A DNA stretch of 64,000 bases, taken from positions 38,676,035-38,740,034 of the forward strand of contig JBCFYV010000024.1 in the NCBI GenBank assembly GCA_039000515.1, in the 5' to 3' direction. Origin of the DNA: Timema cristinae. Lineage: Eukaryota; Arthropoda; Insecta; Phasmatodea; Timematidae. Shown in pieces: positions 27,966 through 39,795 of the stretch (within the stretch, counting starts at the first letter, position 1; every line of letters starts with the position of its first letter). A model generated the notes under the pieces. That model saw only the letters and a program-made list of their open reading frames with translations, had not been told where the DNA came from and did no database searches. Both the position numbers and the translations under genes were made by a program.

Positions 27966-28560
27966 CCGGTCCACACGGAACGTTTTATTACTCGGTTATG
28001 ACTGCGCAAGCAAAACTGAAAACAAATGTTTCGGTTCAAGTGTGTCTACACACTACAGTTTTCAGCACCGTTTTTCTCACCCATTTCTAAGGAATCCATC
28101 ATGAAGGAAGTGCTCGTCTGGTCCATTTTTGCCATTTGTCTTTAAAAACGAAGGCTAATTAAATGTCTTAAGTACATGCGACGCTAGTGATGTTCCAGAC
28201 ATTGGATACTGAAACTACACAAATTCAAGGGTGCTCGTAAGAAACTCACGTGAACATTGACTGAGATTAGTGATGGCTTAATAGTAAAAAATTGATCCAG
28301 GGAAAAAGAAAACACTTTTTTTCGACGCCGCGATCATTGTTCCTGCACTAATATAGAAGGAAGACCGAGCGAGATATGTAAAGAAGACAGACCGGCATGT
28401 CTGTGCAGTTCACCGATAAATATGTTGTTGTGCTCAGTTTTTCTTCTCCCTGCAGTTCACATAATTAAACAGTTTTACGGTCCACACGCAATGTATTGTC
28501 TGCAGCGTCTTGGACTGCGCAAACAAAACGTTGTACAAATGCTTACGTGAGGATTAGGCT
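27966..28560 (+). repeat. Repeat with two direct copies of a GGTCCACACG end
   Basis: GGTCCACACGGAACG...GACTGCGCAAGCAAAAC at 27966 and GGTCCACACGCAATG...GACTGCGCAAACAAAAC at 28479 are direct copies of about 60 bp. The intervening ~450 bp are less AT-rich than the surroundings. This could be remains of a DNA transposon, but no opposite inverted end was found. Confidence 0.4.
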
Positions 28561-28945
28561 TTAGAGTATACACTTAACAGGTGACTAGAAATTATGAAAT
28601 TGATGTTTGACAACTCACATCGGGGTCGAGTGGTCTAAAAAAATTTACTCACAGTTCACTTGAGTCGTCTCCGACGAGGAGTGTGTTGCTATAAAAAAAA
28701 AGGTATTTTCAAGTGAACTAAAAAGTCTTATACCCTTTTCACTGTGGTTTATCAAACCTCTTTCCATTATAATTCTAGATATATTCACTCAAAACCACCT
28801 TACGATCTTTAACACTTACGTTAAGTTGTCAATAAACTTAGTGTTAAACGTGCAACAACATAAATAGTTATATTATATTATTTATAGAGCACCGAAACGC
28901 GTTGCAGACGTTTAAAAATCTAGTATTATTCAAGCCTTTTTTCTT

Positions 28946-29190
28946 AGAACCATATTTTACTACCGATTTGGGCTATACGCCTATGTACTAATTAATCTAA
29001 TAGATTAGGGATTAGTAAGGTTAAATTTAAATTAAGTGTACCGGCATTTGTGTGGAGAGAGATAGTGGGAAATAATACAGGAAAAAACCACCCTTAATAC
29101 ATACTACCAGAATAGAAACACGTTTTCCCAGTCATCGGCAGTCTAGTCTAGTAATTAAGCAGCGCCTTAAACCATGTAGCCACCAAGCGG
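28946..29190 (-). mobile_element. SINE A2 copy
   Basis: The tail (ACTACCGATTTGGGCTATAC), TGTGTGGAGAGAGA body, AAAACCACCC and the head (GTAGCCACCAAGCGG on +) are all present. The minisatellite at 29207 begins just beyond its tRNA head. Confidence 0.8.
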
Positions 29191-29206
29191 TGATAAACTG
29201 GTTTGT

Positions 29207-29893
29207 GGTAAAGTTCTCACCTCAGAAGTCGAATTCATGAGTTCAAACCCAGATGGGTAAAGTTCTCACTCAGAAGTCGATATTCATGAGTTCAAACCAG
29301 ATGGGTAAAGTTCTCACCTCAGAAGTCGATATCATGAGTTTCAAACCGATGGGTAAAGTTCTCACCTCAGAAGTCGATATCATGAGTCAAACCCAGATGG
29401 GTAAAGTTCTCACCTCAGAAGTCTATATCATGAGTTCAAACCCAGATGGGTAAAGTTCTCGCCTCAGAAGTCTATATTCATGAGTTCAAACCCAGATGGG
29501 TAAAGTTCTCGCTCAGAAGTCGATATTCATGAGTTCAAACCGATGGGTAAAGTTCTCGCTCAGAAGTCGATATCATGATTCAAACCCCGATGGGGTAAAG
29601 TTCTCGCCTCAGAAGTCGATATCATGAGTTCAAACCCAGATGGGGTAAAGTTCTCGCTCAGAAGTCGATATTCATGATTCAAACCCAGATGGGTAAAGTT
29701 TCGCCTCAGAAGTCGATATTCATGAGTTCAAACCCAGATGGGTAAAGTTCTCACTCATAGTCTATATTCATGAGTTCAAACCCAGATGGGTAAAGTTCTC
29801 GCCCCAGAAGTCGATATTCACGAGTTCAAACCAGATGGGTAAAGTTCTCGCTCAGAAGTCTATATTCATGAGTTCAAACCCAGATGGGTAAAG
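29207..29893 (+). repeat. Minisatellite, 14 units of ~49 bp plus a partial
   Basis: Each unit reads GGGTAAAGTTCTCGCCTCAG, AAGTCGATATTCATGA, GTTCAAACCCAGAT with small variations. Units start near 29207, 29256, 29304, 29352, 29399, 29448, 29498, 29546, 29593, 29643, 29691, 29740, 29788 and 29837, with a partial at 29885. Differences are mainly 1-2 base losses in CCTC, TATTC and AACCCAG. Each unit contains a box B-like GAGTTCAAACCC. The frame open through part of the array is a by-product. Confidence 0.95.
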
Positions 29894-30114
29894 TCGTCGG
29901 TCTCATGTCAATTCAGCCAAATTGTAGCTCTTTTACGTTCCTTATAGAAATCATCGTGTGCTGATTTAATCAGTCAGTTCAGAAAGTGTGCGTTAAATAT
30001 ACTTCTAATAAATAAATTGAAATATTTAAGATTGTTGTTTGGTCGTTTACAACCGAATGTAAATGAAAATTATCAAATCATCAGCAGGTTTCTGACCAGT
30101 TTAAAAGTTTAAAT

Positions 30115-30406
30115 GGTGACCTGGTGGTATAGGGGTAAGGTGTTGGACTTCTGTGCTGGGGTCCAGGGTTCAATCCTTGGTCCCGGCACAGATTTATCTG
30201 ATTGCCAAACCCTCCCTTCACCTCTGACAAGACTTAATAATCACAACTCGTGAATGTAGGGAATGCCAGGCCTCCACCGTGGTTCGAATTCCAGGTTAAA
30301 CTGTAGGTCCTCCATTTCATCTCACAATCACCCTAACATTACAAATTAGCGTGTGTATAACCCGAACGGGTAGTAAGACAAGGTGATGATGATGAGATGA
30401 TAATAA
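30115..30406 (+). mobile_element. SINE B copy with a 13-bp target-site duplication
   Basis: Full length, from GGTGACCTGGTGGTATAGGG through box B GGGTTCAATCCTTGG to CCCGAACGGGTAGTAAGAC and a GATGAT/AATAAT tail. TAAAAGTTTAAAT flanks it at 30102-30114 and 30407-30419. Confidence 0.94.
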
Positions 30407-31014
30407 TAAAAGTTTAAATTTTTATTTTAAAAGTGTTTTTTTAATCAACAATACATTACGTGAAAATGTGTACTTCTGAGATTAAAGCAAAGGTTATAAA
30501 CCTAAATCTAACCAGCTTCAATCAAATAAAGACATGTCTTTGACAGGGTCACAACAAATCACTTTAAGATAATTTGGGGTGGTTTTTTATAGGGTCTTAT
30601 GTAAGCTAATTAAACCCTTTAAACCTAAAATGTATAATACTCTTCACAATGTCGTCTCGCGAAGTGTTGCCAGGATAAGCAGCATTAGTTTAAACTTTAA
30701 AGTGTACCTGTGAATTGTTCACATTCCTCAATAGACGACTCAATCAGGTATCGTGGGGAATATATTCCCGTGTGAGGCACGCAGTGCTTATGTATTAATG
30801 GTCAAATAGGTCCTCAGGGGACTAGAACATATATCTGCTTCTCTTGCAACACTCCACGACACGCCACTGACTGTTTAGCTTGTCAGAATTTTTAACTACA
30901 TTTTGGTAAAAATTATATTAAAAAACATGAAACCACTTCTTAAATAATCTGGTAATTCTAAACGTCTTCAAAGCGTCTCAATGCTATCCCAAATAGCACT
31001 ATTAAGGTAATTTT

Positions 31015-31220
31015 AGGTCTTACCACCCTTCCGGCTTTCCCAGATATTTATTATAATTTGGTAGGGATAAGAAAGGTATAATTTTAACGAAGTGTACTAA
31101 CATTCGTTTAGAGGGTGAGAGATAGAGAGAGGAAACATTTAGGAGAAAAGATATCATTCAGTACATCCTGATGGGATTCGAGCCCCAACATATTTGGCAC
31201 CATCAAACATTATAAGGCGG
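31015..31220 (-). mobile_element. SINE A2 copy, degenerate
   Basis: Tail TTACCACCCTTCCGG, box B GGGATTCGAGCCCC (on +) and body remnants are in the expected order. Confidence 0.6.
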
Positions 31221-31314
31221 TAATTAAGTATTTATAAACCAGGAGTTGAGCCTACCTCCTTAGAAATAGAAGCTTAAATAATTAAATCATACCATGTATA
31301 AGCCAACATATTCA

Positions 31315-31548
31315 CCCACATCAGTGGTTGCGTGGTTTAGTGCGTCACACTAGTCTGAACCTTAGGTGACGCGGAGGTCAAGGTATTAATCCCAATCAAG
31401 GGAACTAAAGGTTTTTTCTAAATGTTTTCCTACTCAGCCCCCTCTCAAATGAGGGTACATTTTCTTTTCAACTATACCTTCCTTGCCCCTAATCAATTAA
31501 CTAAATCACTATACACGTTTAACCAGAACGGGTGCCAAGCTACTGTGA
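31315..31548 (+). mobile_element. SINE A2 copy, degenerate
   Basis: Head CATCAGTGGTTGCGTGG, body TTTTCCTACTCAGCCCCCTC and tail ACCAGAACGGGTGCCAAG. Confidence 0.65.
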
Positions 31549-31600
31549 AAAAACCCCAGTGTACTCTAAAAAGTATAAATAAAATTAACTATATAACTTT

Positions 31601-31850
31601 ACCCGCCTCGATGGCGTGATTAACTAACGCACTTGTTCCGTGTTGAGCTCGACTACCGAGGACGGGGATATTTGAGGTTTGAATCTTGGTCGGGTGAACT
31701 GGGGGTGATTTTTCCTAAATGGCTTTCCACTCTCCCTCCACGCAAATGCTGGTTCACTTCCCCTAAATTCAACCTTTCCAATTCTTAACCCATTGGAGTA
31801 ATTAGTATTTAAGAGTATAACACGAACTGGTAGTAAGACGTGGTGCTAAT
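31601..31850 (+). mobile_element. SINE A copy
   Basis: Full length: CCGCCTCGATGGCG, GTTGAGCTCGACTACCGAGG, GAGGTTTGAATCTTGG (box B), full body, and tail ACGAACTGGTAGTAAGACG. Flanks TTAACTATATAACT and TTAACTACTTAATT suggest an imperfect duplication. Confidence 0.88.
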
Positions 31851-32411
31851 TTTTTTTTAACTACTTAATTTTTGTACCATATTTATCTTCGTGTCACCAG
31901 AGGTGTGCTACATTTTCTTCTTACACCCCTGTCCGTAAATACTTGTCGGTTCTCTTCCTTCTTCAACCGTACCAGTGCCTTTGCATATGGAACCCCTGTT
32001 TTTACTCCAGGTTCGCTAACAAGCACCAATTTGTCCTCGGCTTAACTTTATAGGAACGTCACTCCGTGGAAAATCGTGGTAACGACCAGAATTGAACATT
32101 CATCAACACAATCCAATTTTGTTTTCCTTAGTTACCATAAGCGTTTGAGAAATAGTTTAAGGGTTAATATAAGGTTTAATACAACTAGTTTTTTTTAAAT
32201 AATGTATTATAATTAGGGTAGGAGAAAATGTCATGCAATTTTTTAATGATTAACTTTAAGATTAGATAAATAATAAATCAAATTTACAGTTTTTTGTGTG
32301 CCTGGTGTATAATTTTATAATAATGGATTTACTAGATTTACAGGTTATCCATTTACCTCCTCTTTTAAAAAAATCTTTTAAATGACTGTACTCTTTTTAT
32401 GGAACTTATAA

Positions 32412-32570
32412 TTGATTATTAGCACCGCGTCTTACTACCCATTCGTGTTATACGCACTTACGCTAATGTGTAATGGAAGGGTGATTGTGAGATGAGATGA
32501 AGGACCTACAGTTTAACGTGGAATCCGAACCACGGAGGAGACCTGGCATTCCCCACATTCACAAGAAGTA
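32412..32570 (-). mobile_element. SINE B, 5'-truncated, with a 14-bp target-site duplication
   Basis: Only the 3' ~150 bp are present, ending at the body position CTTGTGAATGTGGGGAATG (- strand). The tRNA head is absent. TATGGAACTTATAA flanks it at 32398-32411 and 32571-32584, so this is a genuine truncated insertion and not a later deletion. Confidence 0.93.
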
Positions 32571-32610
32571 TATGGAACTTATAAACCCAGTAGTAAGTAC
32601 ATAACAAACC

Positions 32611-32815
32611 CACATCTTACTACAACCCATCCAGGGAATCCGAATATGTTTACACTACTGCGGTAGCGATGAGTAGGGTATAATTTCAAGGGAATGCATC
32701 TGTATCCAAGTGGAGAAAGGGTGGGCCATTTTTTTTCTAAACTTGAGTGCTGCCAACTAAGACTCGAACCTCAACCTTCCCGTAACTGACATTACAGTTA
32801 ATGCACCTTAATTAA
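32611..32815 (-). mobile_element. SINE A2-like remnant
   Basis: The order TTACTACAACCCATCC (tail), GTGGAGAAAGGGTGG (body), AAGACTCGAACCTCAACCTT (box B side, on +) fits A2 with heavy divergence. Confidence 0.5.
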
Positions 32816-33100
32816 ACCTTTCAACAAAATATTTAAAACTTAATATTAGTTGTATACCTACTAACAAATACATTAAAAAAATTTAAACTGTTAAAATATT
32901 ATCATTTATAAAAATACCTAACACCTTAGGACGTGTTGTTTCCCTAATTATACGTACTTGAGTACGTTGCTCATATTATTCGTAGTGAGATTCTGATAGA
33001 AAGGGCAGTGACAAAACTACAAAAGCTACCAAAAATACTTTAATATATCTACACGTCTAGTAATGAGTTCTGCAGCTGTCATTTCGGGTATATATATTTT

Positions 33101-33340
33101 AGTACGATGATTTACTACCCGTTCGGTTTATACGCCTATGTACTAAACACAAAAATGAGTTATGGATTATGAATGTTTAGTAGAGAGGAAGTGCAACAAC
33201 ATCTGCGTGAAAGTAGAGTGGAAAACCATTTAAGGAAAACCACCCTCAGTGCACCCAACTGGGATTGAACCCCGATCTCCCCGTATTCGGCAGTCTAGTC
33301 CAACACTAAAGTAGTACGTTTGACCACGTGGACACCGAAA
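33101..33340 (-). mobile_element. SINE A2 copy
   Basis: Tail TTACTACCCGTTCGG, body AGTAGAGTGGAAAACCATTT, box B GGGATTGAACCCCG (on +) and head GACCACGTGGACACCG. All parts are in order. Confidence 0.82.
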
Positions 33341-33357
33341 TTGTTCTGATAGATAAT

Positions 33358-33508
33358 TATTATTATAATTAGCACCGCATCTTACTACCCATTCGGGTTA
33401 TACGCACTTACGCTAATGTGTAATGCTAGGGTGATTGTGAGATGAAATGAAGGACCTACAGTTTAACGTGGAATCCGAACCACGGTGGAGGCCTGGCATT
33501 CCCCACAT
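33358..33508 (-). mobile_element. SINE B, 5'-truncated, with a 12-bp target-site duplication
   Basis: It contains only the tail and proximal body, ending at ...GGCATTCCCCACAT (on +), a few bases from where the 32412 copy stops. CTGATAGATAAT flanks it at 33346-33357 and 33509-33520. Confidence 0.93.
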
Positions 33509-33739
33509 CTGATAGATAATAATTAATCAATAGACCCCTATCTAAAAAATAATATTAATACTACTGTAAAATGTTATTGATGTTGACAGCAAAAAATAGG
33601 GTTATGTTTGTATTCTAAAAAGTGTTTTACTTACTAGAATCCTACTATAGAAGTAAGTTACTGGACTAGCCAAGCATGTATTTTGGGTAAATGAAACCTA
33701 TTCCCGTCATTATTTCTCCTACACTGCGGTTACTGGTTT

Positions 33740-33900
33740 GGAACTGGGATGCATAGTCCAATGGTATCACTCTTATTTTAACAATAGCCATGTTTCCAAT
33801 GCTGAAACACATGGCCGACTGCTTTCATTGTGTACTTTCAAAATATAAATTTCCTTTCTATTCCCTTACAAAATATCCTTGAAAGCTACCTTTGAATTAT
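33740..33900 (+). mobile_element. Possible SINE A2 remnant
   Basis: CATAGTCCAATGGTATCACTC with ACAATAG nearby resembles the A2 head and TACTTTC..AAATATAAATTTCC a body remnant. The match is weak. Confidence 0.3.
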
Positions 33901-34036
33901 TTAGCTTTCCCATTTAAAGTTTATTAATAATTGAAGTTAACTCATGCAGTAGTAATATAAAATAATCTTATACTAGTATTTCGGTGAACGGTAGACCTTT
34001 TCCAATATTTTAACAGTTTTTATAGGAAAACTTTTT

Positions 34037-34289
34037 TTGCCAAAATAAATAAAATATTGCTTCTGTTCAAGAACAAAGATTAATTTTCTTCACAAGGTGA
34101 TAACAATTTTTGAATATCTGTCATAAGCATAGTTGCATTATATAAGAAACTTTTCAAATGAATAAAAGAATCCGTCATTAAATTCTGGGACACTCTTGAC
34201 AAATATTAAAGAACTATTGATATCACAATGTGAAGAAAATTAATCTCTAGGTTTTCAATTAAGCAATATTTGATTTATTTTGACCAGAA
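34037..34289. mobile_element. MITE-like repeat M2, copy 2, with long inverted ends
   Basis: The left ~65 bp (CCAAAATAAATAAAATATTG ... GATTAATTTTCTTCAC..GGTGAT) and the right ~65 bp are inverted copies of each other. Beyond the right end a ~30-bp part (ATTTGATTTATTTTGACCAG) is tandemly repeated once, to about 34325. Confidence 0.65.
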
Positions 34290-34521
34290 AAATGAATCGA
34301 TATTTGGTTTATTTTGACCAGAAAAATTCTGATATAAAAATTGCAAAAACACTAACTTTTCTCGTGTCCCCACCTTAAGCAGCTAGGCTGGACAACGTGT
34401 TATTACTTCCTTTGTCATCACTAGTTCACTAAAGTAATTAATAAATATACATTTCAAACGAGTAGATAGTGAGACGTAGTGGGAAAAAATAAGCGCTAAT
34501 CCACACTTGCTCTACTTAAAA

Positions 34522-35375
34522 GTGTAGCGTTTATTACCGTAAAGCTACAACGGTTAATAAATAAAAGCAAGACTGGACACTATTGGAATTAAAACAAGTA
34601 AACTCACCGTTGCCCCATTCAACAGCTTCGACTCACTGTACTAAACGCACAAAAATAACATGCCACAATGAATTTAACTGACCAACTAAGCGAGTGAAAA
34701 TCATGCAAGACTGAACTGTGCATTATCGCGGGGCATGTTGGGAAAATTGTGGTGCGCACGCGCAAGAAGGTGGTGATGTGTTGAAACATTTGGTCTAGAA
34801 CAATCTACCTGCTGCTACGCTATTCTACTGTCGTCTAATTATCCCCTCCCTCTCTGCATTGTTTCGTGTTTGCCTGTGTTTTGTTTACCCCTCTTCCCCC
34901 TCTCTGAGCTAGAATGATCTAGTATATAATGGTGTTGTCTAGATGGACAAACTACTCTTGTTAAGATCAGGTCCTCGGACACACATAGGTGTCCGGGATG
35001 TTTTTAGAAGGTACGAAATTCCCTTTTGGTTGTTGTATGTTGAAATTCTGTTAGCAAATTAATATATAAATTTAAAAAACCTTTACAACTATAAAAAATA
35101 ATCTTCGTAGGGATATTACGTATTACTCTAATCCTTTTAGATACATTTTCAAGAATGTATATCTTCAGTTTAGTTTTGTGTAGCGTAAAATCCCATCTGG
35201 TTTTGCAGGGTATTCTATTTGTCAATTTTCACAAGGCGTAGAATTTTGAAAATGTTAGTATCTTATAGCCTGTCTGGCGTGAGAGTTTTAGTATTGTTAG
35301 AAAGAATTTTGGTAACTTATACCCTGTTTGGCTTGAAAAGCTTTAACTTATATAAGAAAGTTAGTGACTTATGAG
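34522..35375 (+). repeat. Unclassified ~850-bp repeat P, copy 1
   Basis: It is nearly identical to 45365-46212. It begins TGTAGCGTTTATTACCGTAA with AGCTACA, forming a small hairpin. It has a pyrimidine-rich block near 34840-34905, a TATA-like AGTATATAATGG near 34920, and a hairpin CGGACACACATAGGTGTCCG at 34977-34996. It has no long open frame. The layout (TG start, TATA box, mid-element hairpin) recalls an LTR or 5' promoter region, but no target duplication was found. Confidence 0.75.
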
Positions 35376-35879
35376 TAACTTATAGGCAGTTTGCTATTGC
35401 CATTAAGGAAGAAATATTAGGAACTTACCGATTTCGATATTAAATTGCCCGGAGCAATTGTTTTTGTTGTAATATTCACTTCTATCTGTATATGCAAATT
35501 TTTATTACTGTTCAATATTTAATCTCTCCTTATTCAATTTCAATAAATAAAATTTTCTTTTCTTAAATATTTCTTTATATCAAATATTCATGTTATATCC
35601 TGCTCACTGGTAACCAAGGTACATATAATTATCCACATTACAACATAGTTGAAGAGTGAGTTTAGGGAAACAGAAAATGAATAGACCTTAGTATGGCCTA
35701 TTTACTTTGTGATTATCCTATCGACTCCTCTGCAATTATTATATCCCTTTTGTTATTCTTGATATTGTTGTGCACCAGCCTTAGTTCGTTGGAAAATAAG
35801 GGTGGTGTTACAAAAGGTTGGAATGAGGAAGGTTATTTAGTCGTACCCGCATCATATTATGTAAATTAGCTCACACTGA

Positions 35880-36040
35880 TTTAATTTATATCATATAAAT
35901 TATTCAAATTAAGAGTTTGTTTGTCTGTCTCTCATGAGCATTGTGCGATATCTCCCGCACGAAAAGGACTAACATTTTAAAATTAGTAGCCCCTGTGCAT
36001 AAATATTTGCACCTCGAAGCTAGAATTTTAATTTTTTTTT
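35880..36040 (+). mobile_element. Possible Helitron-like 5' remnant
   Basis: AAGAGTTTGTTTGTCTGTCT followed by GATATCTCCCGCACGAAAAG resembles the subterminal part of common insect Helitrons. No clear TC start or CTAG end was found. Confidence 0.3.
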
Positions 36041-36189
36041 AATATATATATTTTAAATTTATTAAAAACTTGGTTGGAAGAAATAAAATGAAACGATATT
36101 TTTTCTCTCTGTTTAAAGCAAAGCCATGTACTTCTACTAGTATCATAATAAACTTAAGCTGATATAGAAATCAGATTTAATTTTTTTTT

Positions 36190-36418
36190 CCGATTGTCTC
36201 GCTACCAATCTGAGATCATTTCACATTTACACTAATGTGATTGGTTTGAATAAGGTAGAATTTTAAGTAAATGTACCGGCATATGTATGTATGAGAACAG
36301 AAACCGTTTAGAAAAAAAATAAACACTTTAGTACACCTAGTCAGGTTTTGAAACTAGACCTCCCCGTCAGCGGCCAAATGAGATAAAAATCTTTTATCTG
36401 CGTGCCCACCGGTGCGTT
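36190..36418 (-). mobile_element. SINE A2 copy, degenerate
   Basis: CCGTTTAGAAAAAAAATAAA with ACACTTTAGTACACC, GACCTCCCCGTCAGCGGC and a head ending GTGCCCACCGGTGCG align with A2 on the - strand. Confidence 0.6.
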
Positions 36419-36920
36419 TATCCAACTATTTATATTAACAATAAATACATTACTATTTGCTGGTATACATTAATAAATATTTCAAAAGAATATATAATAA
36501 ATTATTCATTCGTGGTTTCAGCCATATATTTTTTTGTTATAAACCACTTTAATTATTTCCAGTGAGTATATTATAAAGGTTAGCAGCGCGTAGTTAATTT
36601 AATCATACTTGTAGAGAAAATATAAAAATGTGAGTTTTAAAGGTAATGTTAAGTCAAACACGTGGATGGTCTATGTAAATTGATTAAAAGGACATTGTTC
36701 TGAATATGAATAGGCCTTATATTATTGTTCATTCAGTTGGATGGAAAATGTTTCGAATACATATGCTCAGTTTCAATTATCATTCATTATTGTTTTGTTC
36801 ATCAAATTCAATTCCACTTTAAATAAAACGAACGCGTTTTACAAAGTTTGTCAAATCTAAAAAAAAAAGCTAGATGCAAAAATTATAATCAAACTCATAA
36901 AGGTATGTATTTATTTATTT

Positions 36921-36961
36921 TTAGCACCAAGTCTTACTCTCCGTTCGGATTATACGCTGAT
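36921..36961 (-). mobile_element. Isolated SINE tail fragment
   Basis: Only the shared tail remains (TTTAGCACCAAGTCTTACTC, CCGTTCGGATTATACGC). This is either a severely truncated insertion or one cut by the adjacent hAT element at 37026. Confidence 0.65.
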
Positions 36962-37025
36962 AAATCCATTTATTTTAGATAATCTTTGTAGAAGTTTAAT
37001 AAATGTTAATGTTTTGACTTGATAC

Positions 37026-37754
37026 TAGTGTCCGAACGAATGTCATTTTCTTGGCCAAAGCCGAAGCCAAACTTCGTTTTCTTTTTCGCCCTCGGCCGAA
37101 GCTGAAACCGAAGAATTAGCATATATTGTGAAAAATTCATATTTTTAAGTTTAATGCAATTTCTGTCGCATTTTAAATTTAAGATCATTTTTATCTAAAT
37201 AACCGGTCACATTTTGTACTGTCGATAAAATAAAGTGGAATACATTTCCAAAATTGTGATACAAAATAATATAAAGACAAAATAAAAGTATGACAAAAAT
37301 ATCAACCACTTCTTCCTCTTAATATTTGGATTTAAGAAAGTGACTGAATTATTTTTTATTGCAATCCAGTCCCATACAAAAAATTAATCAGTTATATTTT
37401 ATTTATATAGTAATTAATTAAATTAGCCATAGCTTGAGGGGAAAGCTCTTAATAAATATGATAGTAACACTAGACTATAGTGAACACGGACGTGTCGCCA
37501 CGACTGACCTGACTTGTCTACCGACCGGGCGCCTATATCCAACATGCAGCGACTTGTCAGTTGTCAGTTGTCACGTTACCGCTCCCGCACAGCACCCACG
37601 AGCGTATATTAAGTAAGGTAAGTTAAATGAACCTTCGACTTCGGCGGAACCTTCGATCTAATTTTGGCTGAAGACGATTATTTTGCTGAAGGTGCAACTT
37701 ATGGCCGAAGGTTACCGAAACCGAAACCGAAGCTGAACGTTCGGTCGGACACTA
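37026..37754. mobile_element. Non-autonomous hAT transposon with an 8-bp target-site duplication
   Basis: The ends are TAGTGTCCGAACGAA at left and ...TTCGGTCGGACACTA at right, giving the inverted repeat TAGTGTCCGA(A/C)CGAA. TAGNG is a standard hAT terminus. Flanks are CTTGATAC (37018-37025) and CTTGTTAC (37755-37762), 7 of 8 identical. Subterminal regions are packed with GGCCGAAG / CCGAAACC repeats on both sides, probable transposase-binding repeats. No transposase frame is visible. It ends 157 bp before the Dpr exon. Confidence 0.85.
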
Positions 37755-37777
37755 CTTGTTACGTTTCAGACCGTGTC

Positions 37778-37845
37778 CGCCTCTGTGATCAGAGTTATTA
37801 GGTTGAAATCCAGAGGTACCCGGCTCGATCCTTGGTGCTTCCAGA
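37778..37845 (+). mobile_element. tRNA-like SINE C head fragment
   Basis: GCCTCTGTGATCAGAG, AATCCAGAGGTACCCGG, then CTCGATCCTTGGTGCTTCCA aligns with 47441-47515. It is head only, lying between the hAT element and the Dpr exon. Confidence 0.5.
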
Positions 37846-37889
37846 ATGTTTATGTTTTTATTGTTTCGAATCAGTGAGATAATCTTAAC

Positions 37890-37911
37890 TTACCGTCTGT
37901 TTTGTTGACAG
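37890..37911 (+). other. 3' splice site of the Dpr exon
   Basis: A pyrimidine-rich stretch ends in TTGACAG immediately before the Dpr reading frame. A possible branch-point sequence CTTAACT lies at about 37884-37890. The intron upstream has no other recognised exon back to position 1. Confidence 0.75.
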
Positions 37912-38392
<481 letters not shown>

Positions 38393-38394
38393 AT

Positions 38395-39310
38395 AATAAA
38401 AAATAAAAATAAAAACATTCATTTTTCAGAATGCTTAATAAAATAATAAAGATGGTTGGTAAAATAAACCTCACGTATATAATAACCAGCAAATACAAAT
38501 CACACCATGTGAGTTTTACACTCATGTGAAAATACAGTGCTCGGACCCTATCTTGATGTAGTATCTACTGAATTTATACGTTACTCATATGTTTATGTTT
38601 CTCTTTAAAAGGAAATAATGTGATGCTTCCATAAATTTCAATCTGTTAGTACCATGTCCTTAAATAAATATATGTAAGTTTAGGAGAGCCACAATGAATA
38701 TCAAGATGTGTAGTAATCTAATACCTTTTAACATACATGCTATATTTAATTACGGGAAGTAATTATTTGGAATAACCTTAGTCAATTATGCATTTCGGGA
38801 CCAAAATCCAGTCTTCCAAATATAAGTCAGGCACACTATCTGTGTAACCAGGCTCAATAACTACTGTGAACAAGCGTTGATACTTCATCAATCATGAAAA
38901 TATGAGTGATCCTTAGCGAAAATTATAAAAAAAGTAAACTAAAACTGTGATGTACGGGAAGGATGAAAAAAAATATATTATGCTACAACTAATCACTGAT
39001 CATAGAAAGAATACATTATTCAAAGCTGTCAGTTATTCAAATCCCAGAATGAATGACGTCATACTCATCCCGTGGACTCCATCTCTCTTTTCGTCCTTAA
39101 AGATCGAAACAAAATGATGAATGATAATATATATAATCGCGAGTAGGTGCCCTGAATTATTCACTGGACATCAACAAATTGGAAGGACCGAAAAACACGA
39201 TCATAAATCTCGCCGGTTTGCGTTCGGAGAGTATTTGAAATAATTACAGCTGACAGCTTCAAGGTCAGAGTGTAGGAAATTCGAGATAAGGATAGTGTTT
39301 TTGTAGTTTT
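38395..39310. other. Unassigned intronic DNA
   Basis: No second Dpr exon (expected to begin with a VSW-like segment) was recognised here or further downstream. Confidence 0.4.
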
Positions 39311-39327
39311 AATGGCAAAACTTGTAT

Positions 39328-39560
39328 TTGCAAAAATAAATTAAACATTGCTCAAGTAAAAACCTTAATTTTAATCTTCTTCACATGGTGATATCAACAG
39401 TTGTTGATATCTGTCATAAACATATCGGTATTTAATGAGAAACTTTTTAAATGAAGAGAAAACTTTGTCATTAAATTCCAGGGCATCTTTCACAGATATT
39501 CAATTGTTGATATAAATCACCGTGTGGAGAAAATTATGTTTCTACTGGAGAAACCTACGT
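39328..39560. mobile_element. MITE-like repeat M2, copy 3
   Basis: Left CAAAAATAAATTAAACATTG..CTTCTTCACATGGTGATATC and right GATATAAATCACCGTGTGGAG form inverted arms. The interior TTAATGAGAAACTTTTTAAATGAA matches copy 2 at 34037. Confidence 0.65.
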
Positions 39561-39599
39561 TGAGCTATGTGGTGATTGCATAATTTTTTATTGATAAAT

Positions 39600-39795
39600 A
39601 CTCACACCGATGATCACGTGGTTTAAATCGTTACTCTCATTACACAAAGTCGCTATTGACCGTAATGATGGTGTTTGAAATCAACCCGAGTGAGCTCTTC
39701 CACAATGGATTTATCCTTGTGTGTTTTTCTATCCTAGTTTCACGCTATTGTGAGTTCACTTGCTCGGAATTATCCTTCTAATACTATAATGCTTG
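39600..39795 (+). mobile_element. SINE A2 copy, degenerate
   Basis: CACACCGATGATCACGTGG, CGTTACTCTCATTACACAAA and GTGTTTGAAATCAACCCG follow the A2 head and box B order. The body is eroded. Confidence 0.5.

Noticed and set aside
29207..29893. CRISPR-like array
   Set aside because: The units are contiguous near-identical tandem repeats without unique spacers, in a eukaryotic intron.
34522..35375. Complete LTR retrotransposon between 34522 and 46212 with repeat P as its two LTRs
   Set aside because: The 10-kb interval holds no gag-pol sequence. It holds SINEs, a hAT element and a Dpr exon, so the two copies are not the LTRs of one element.
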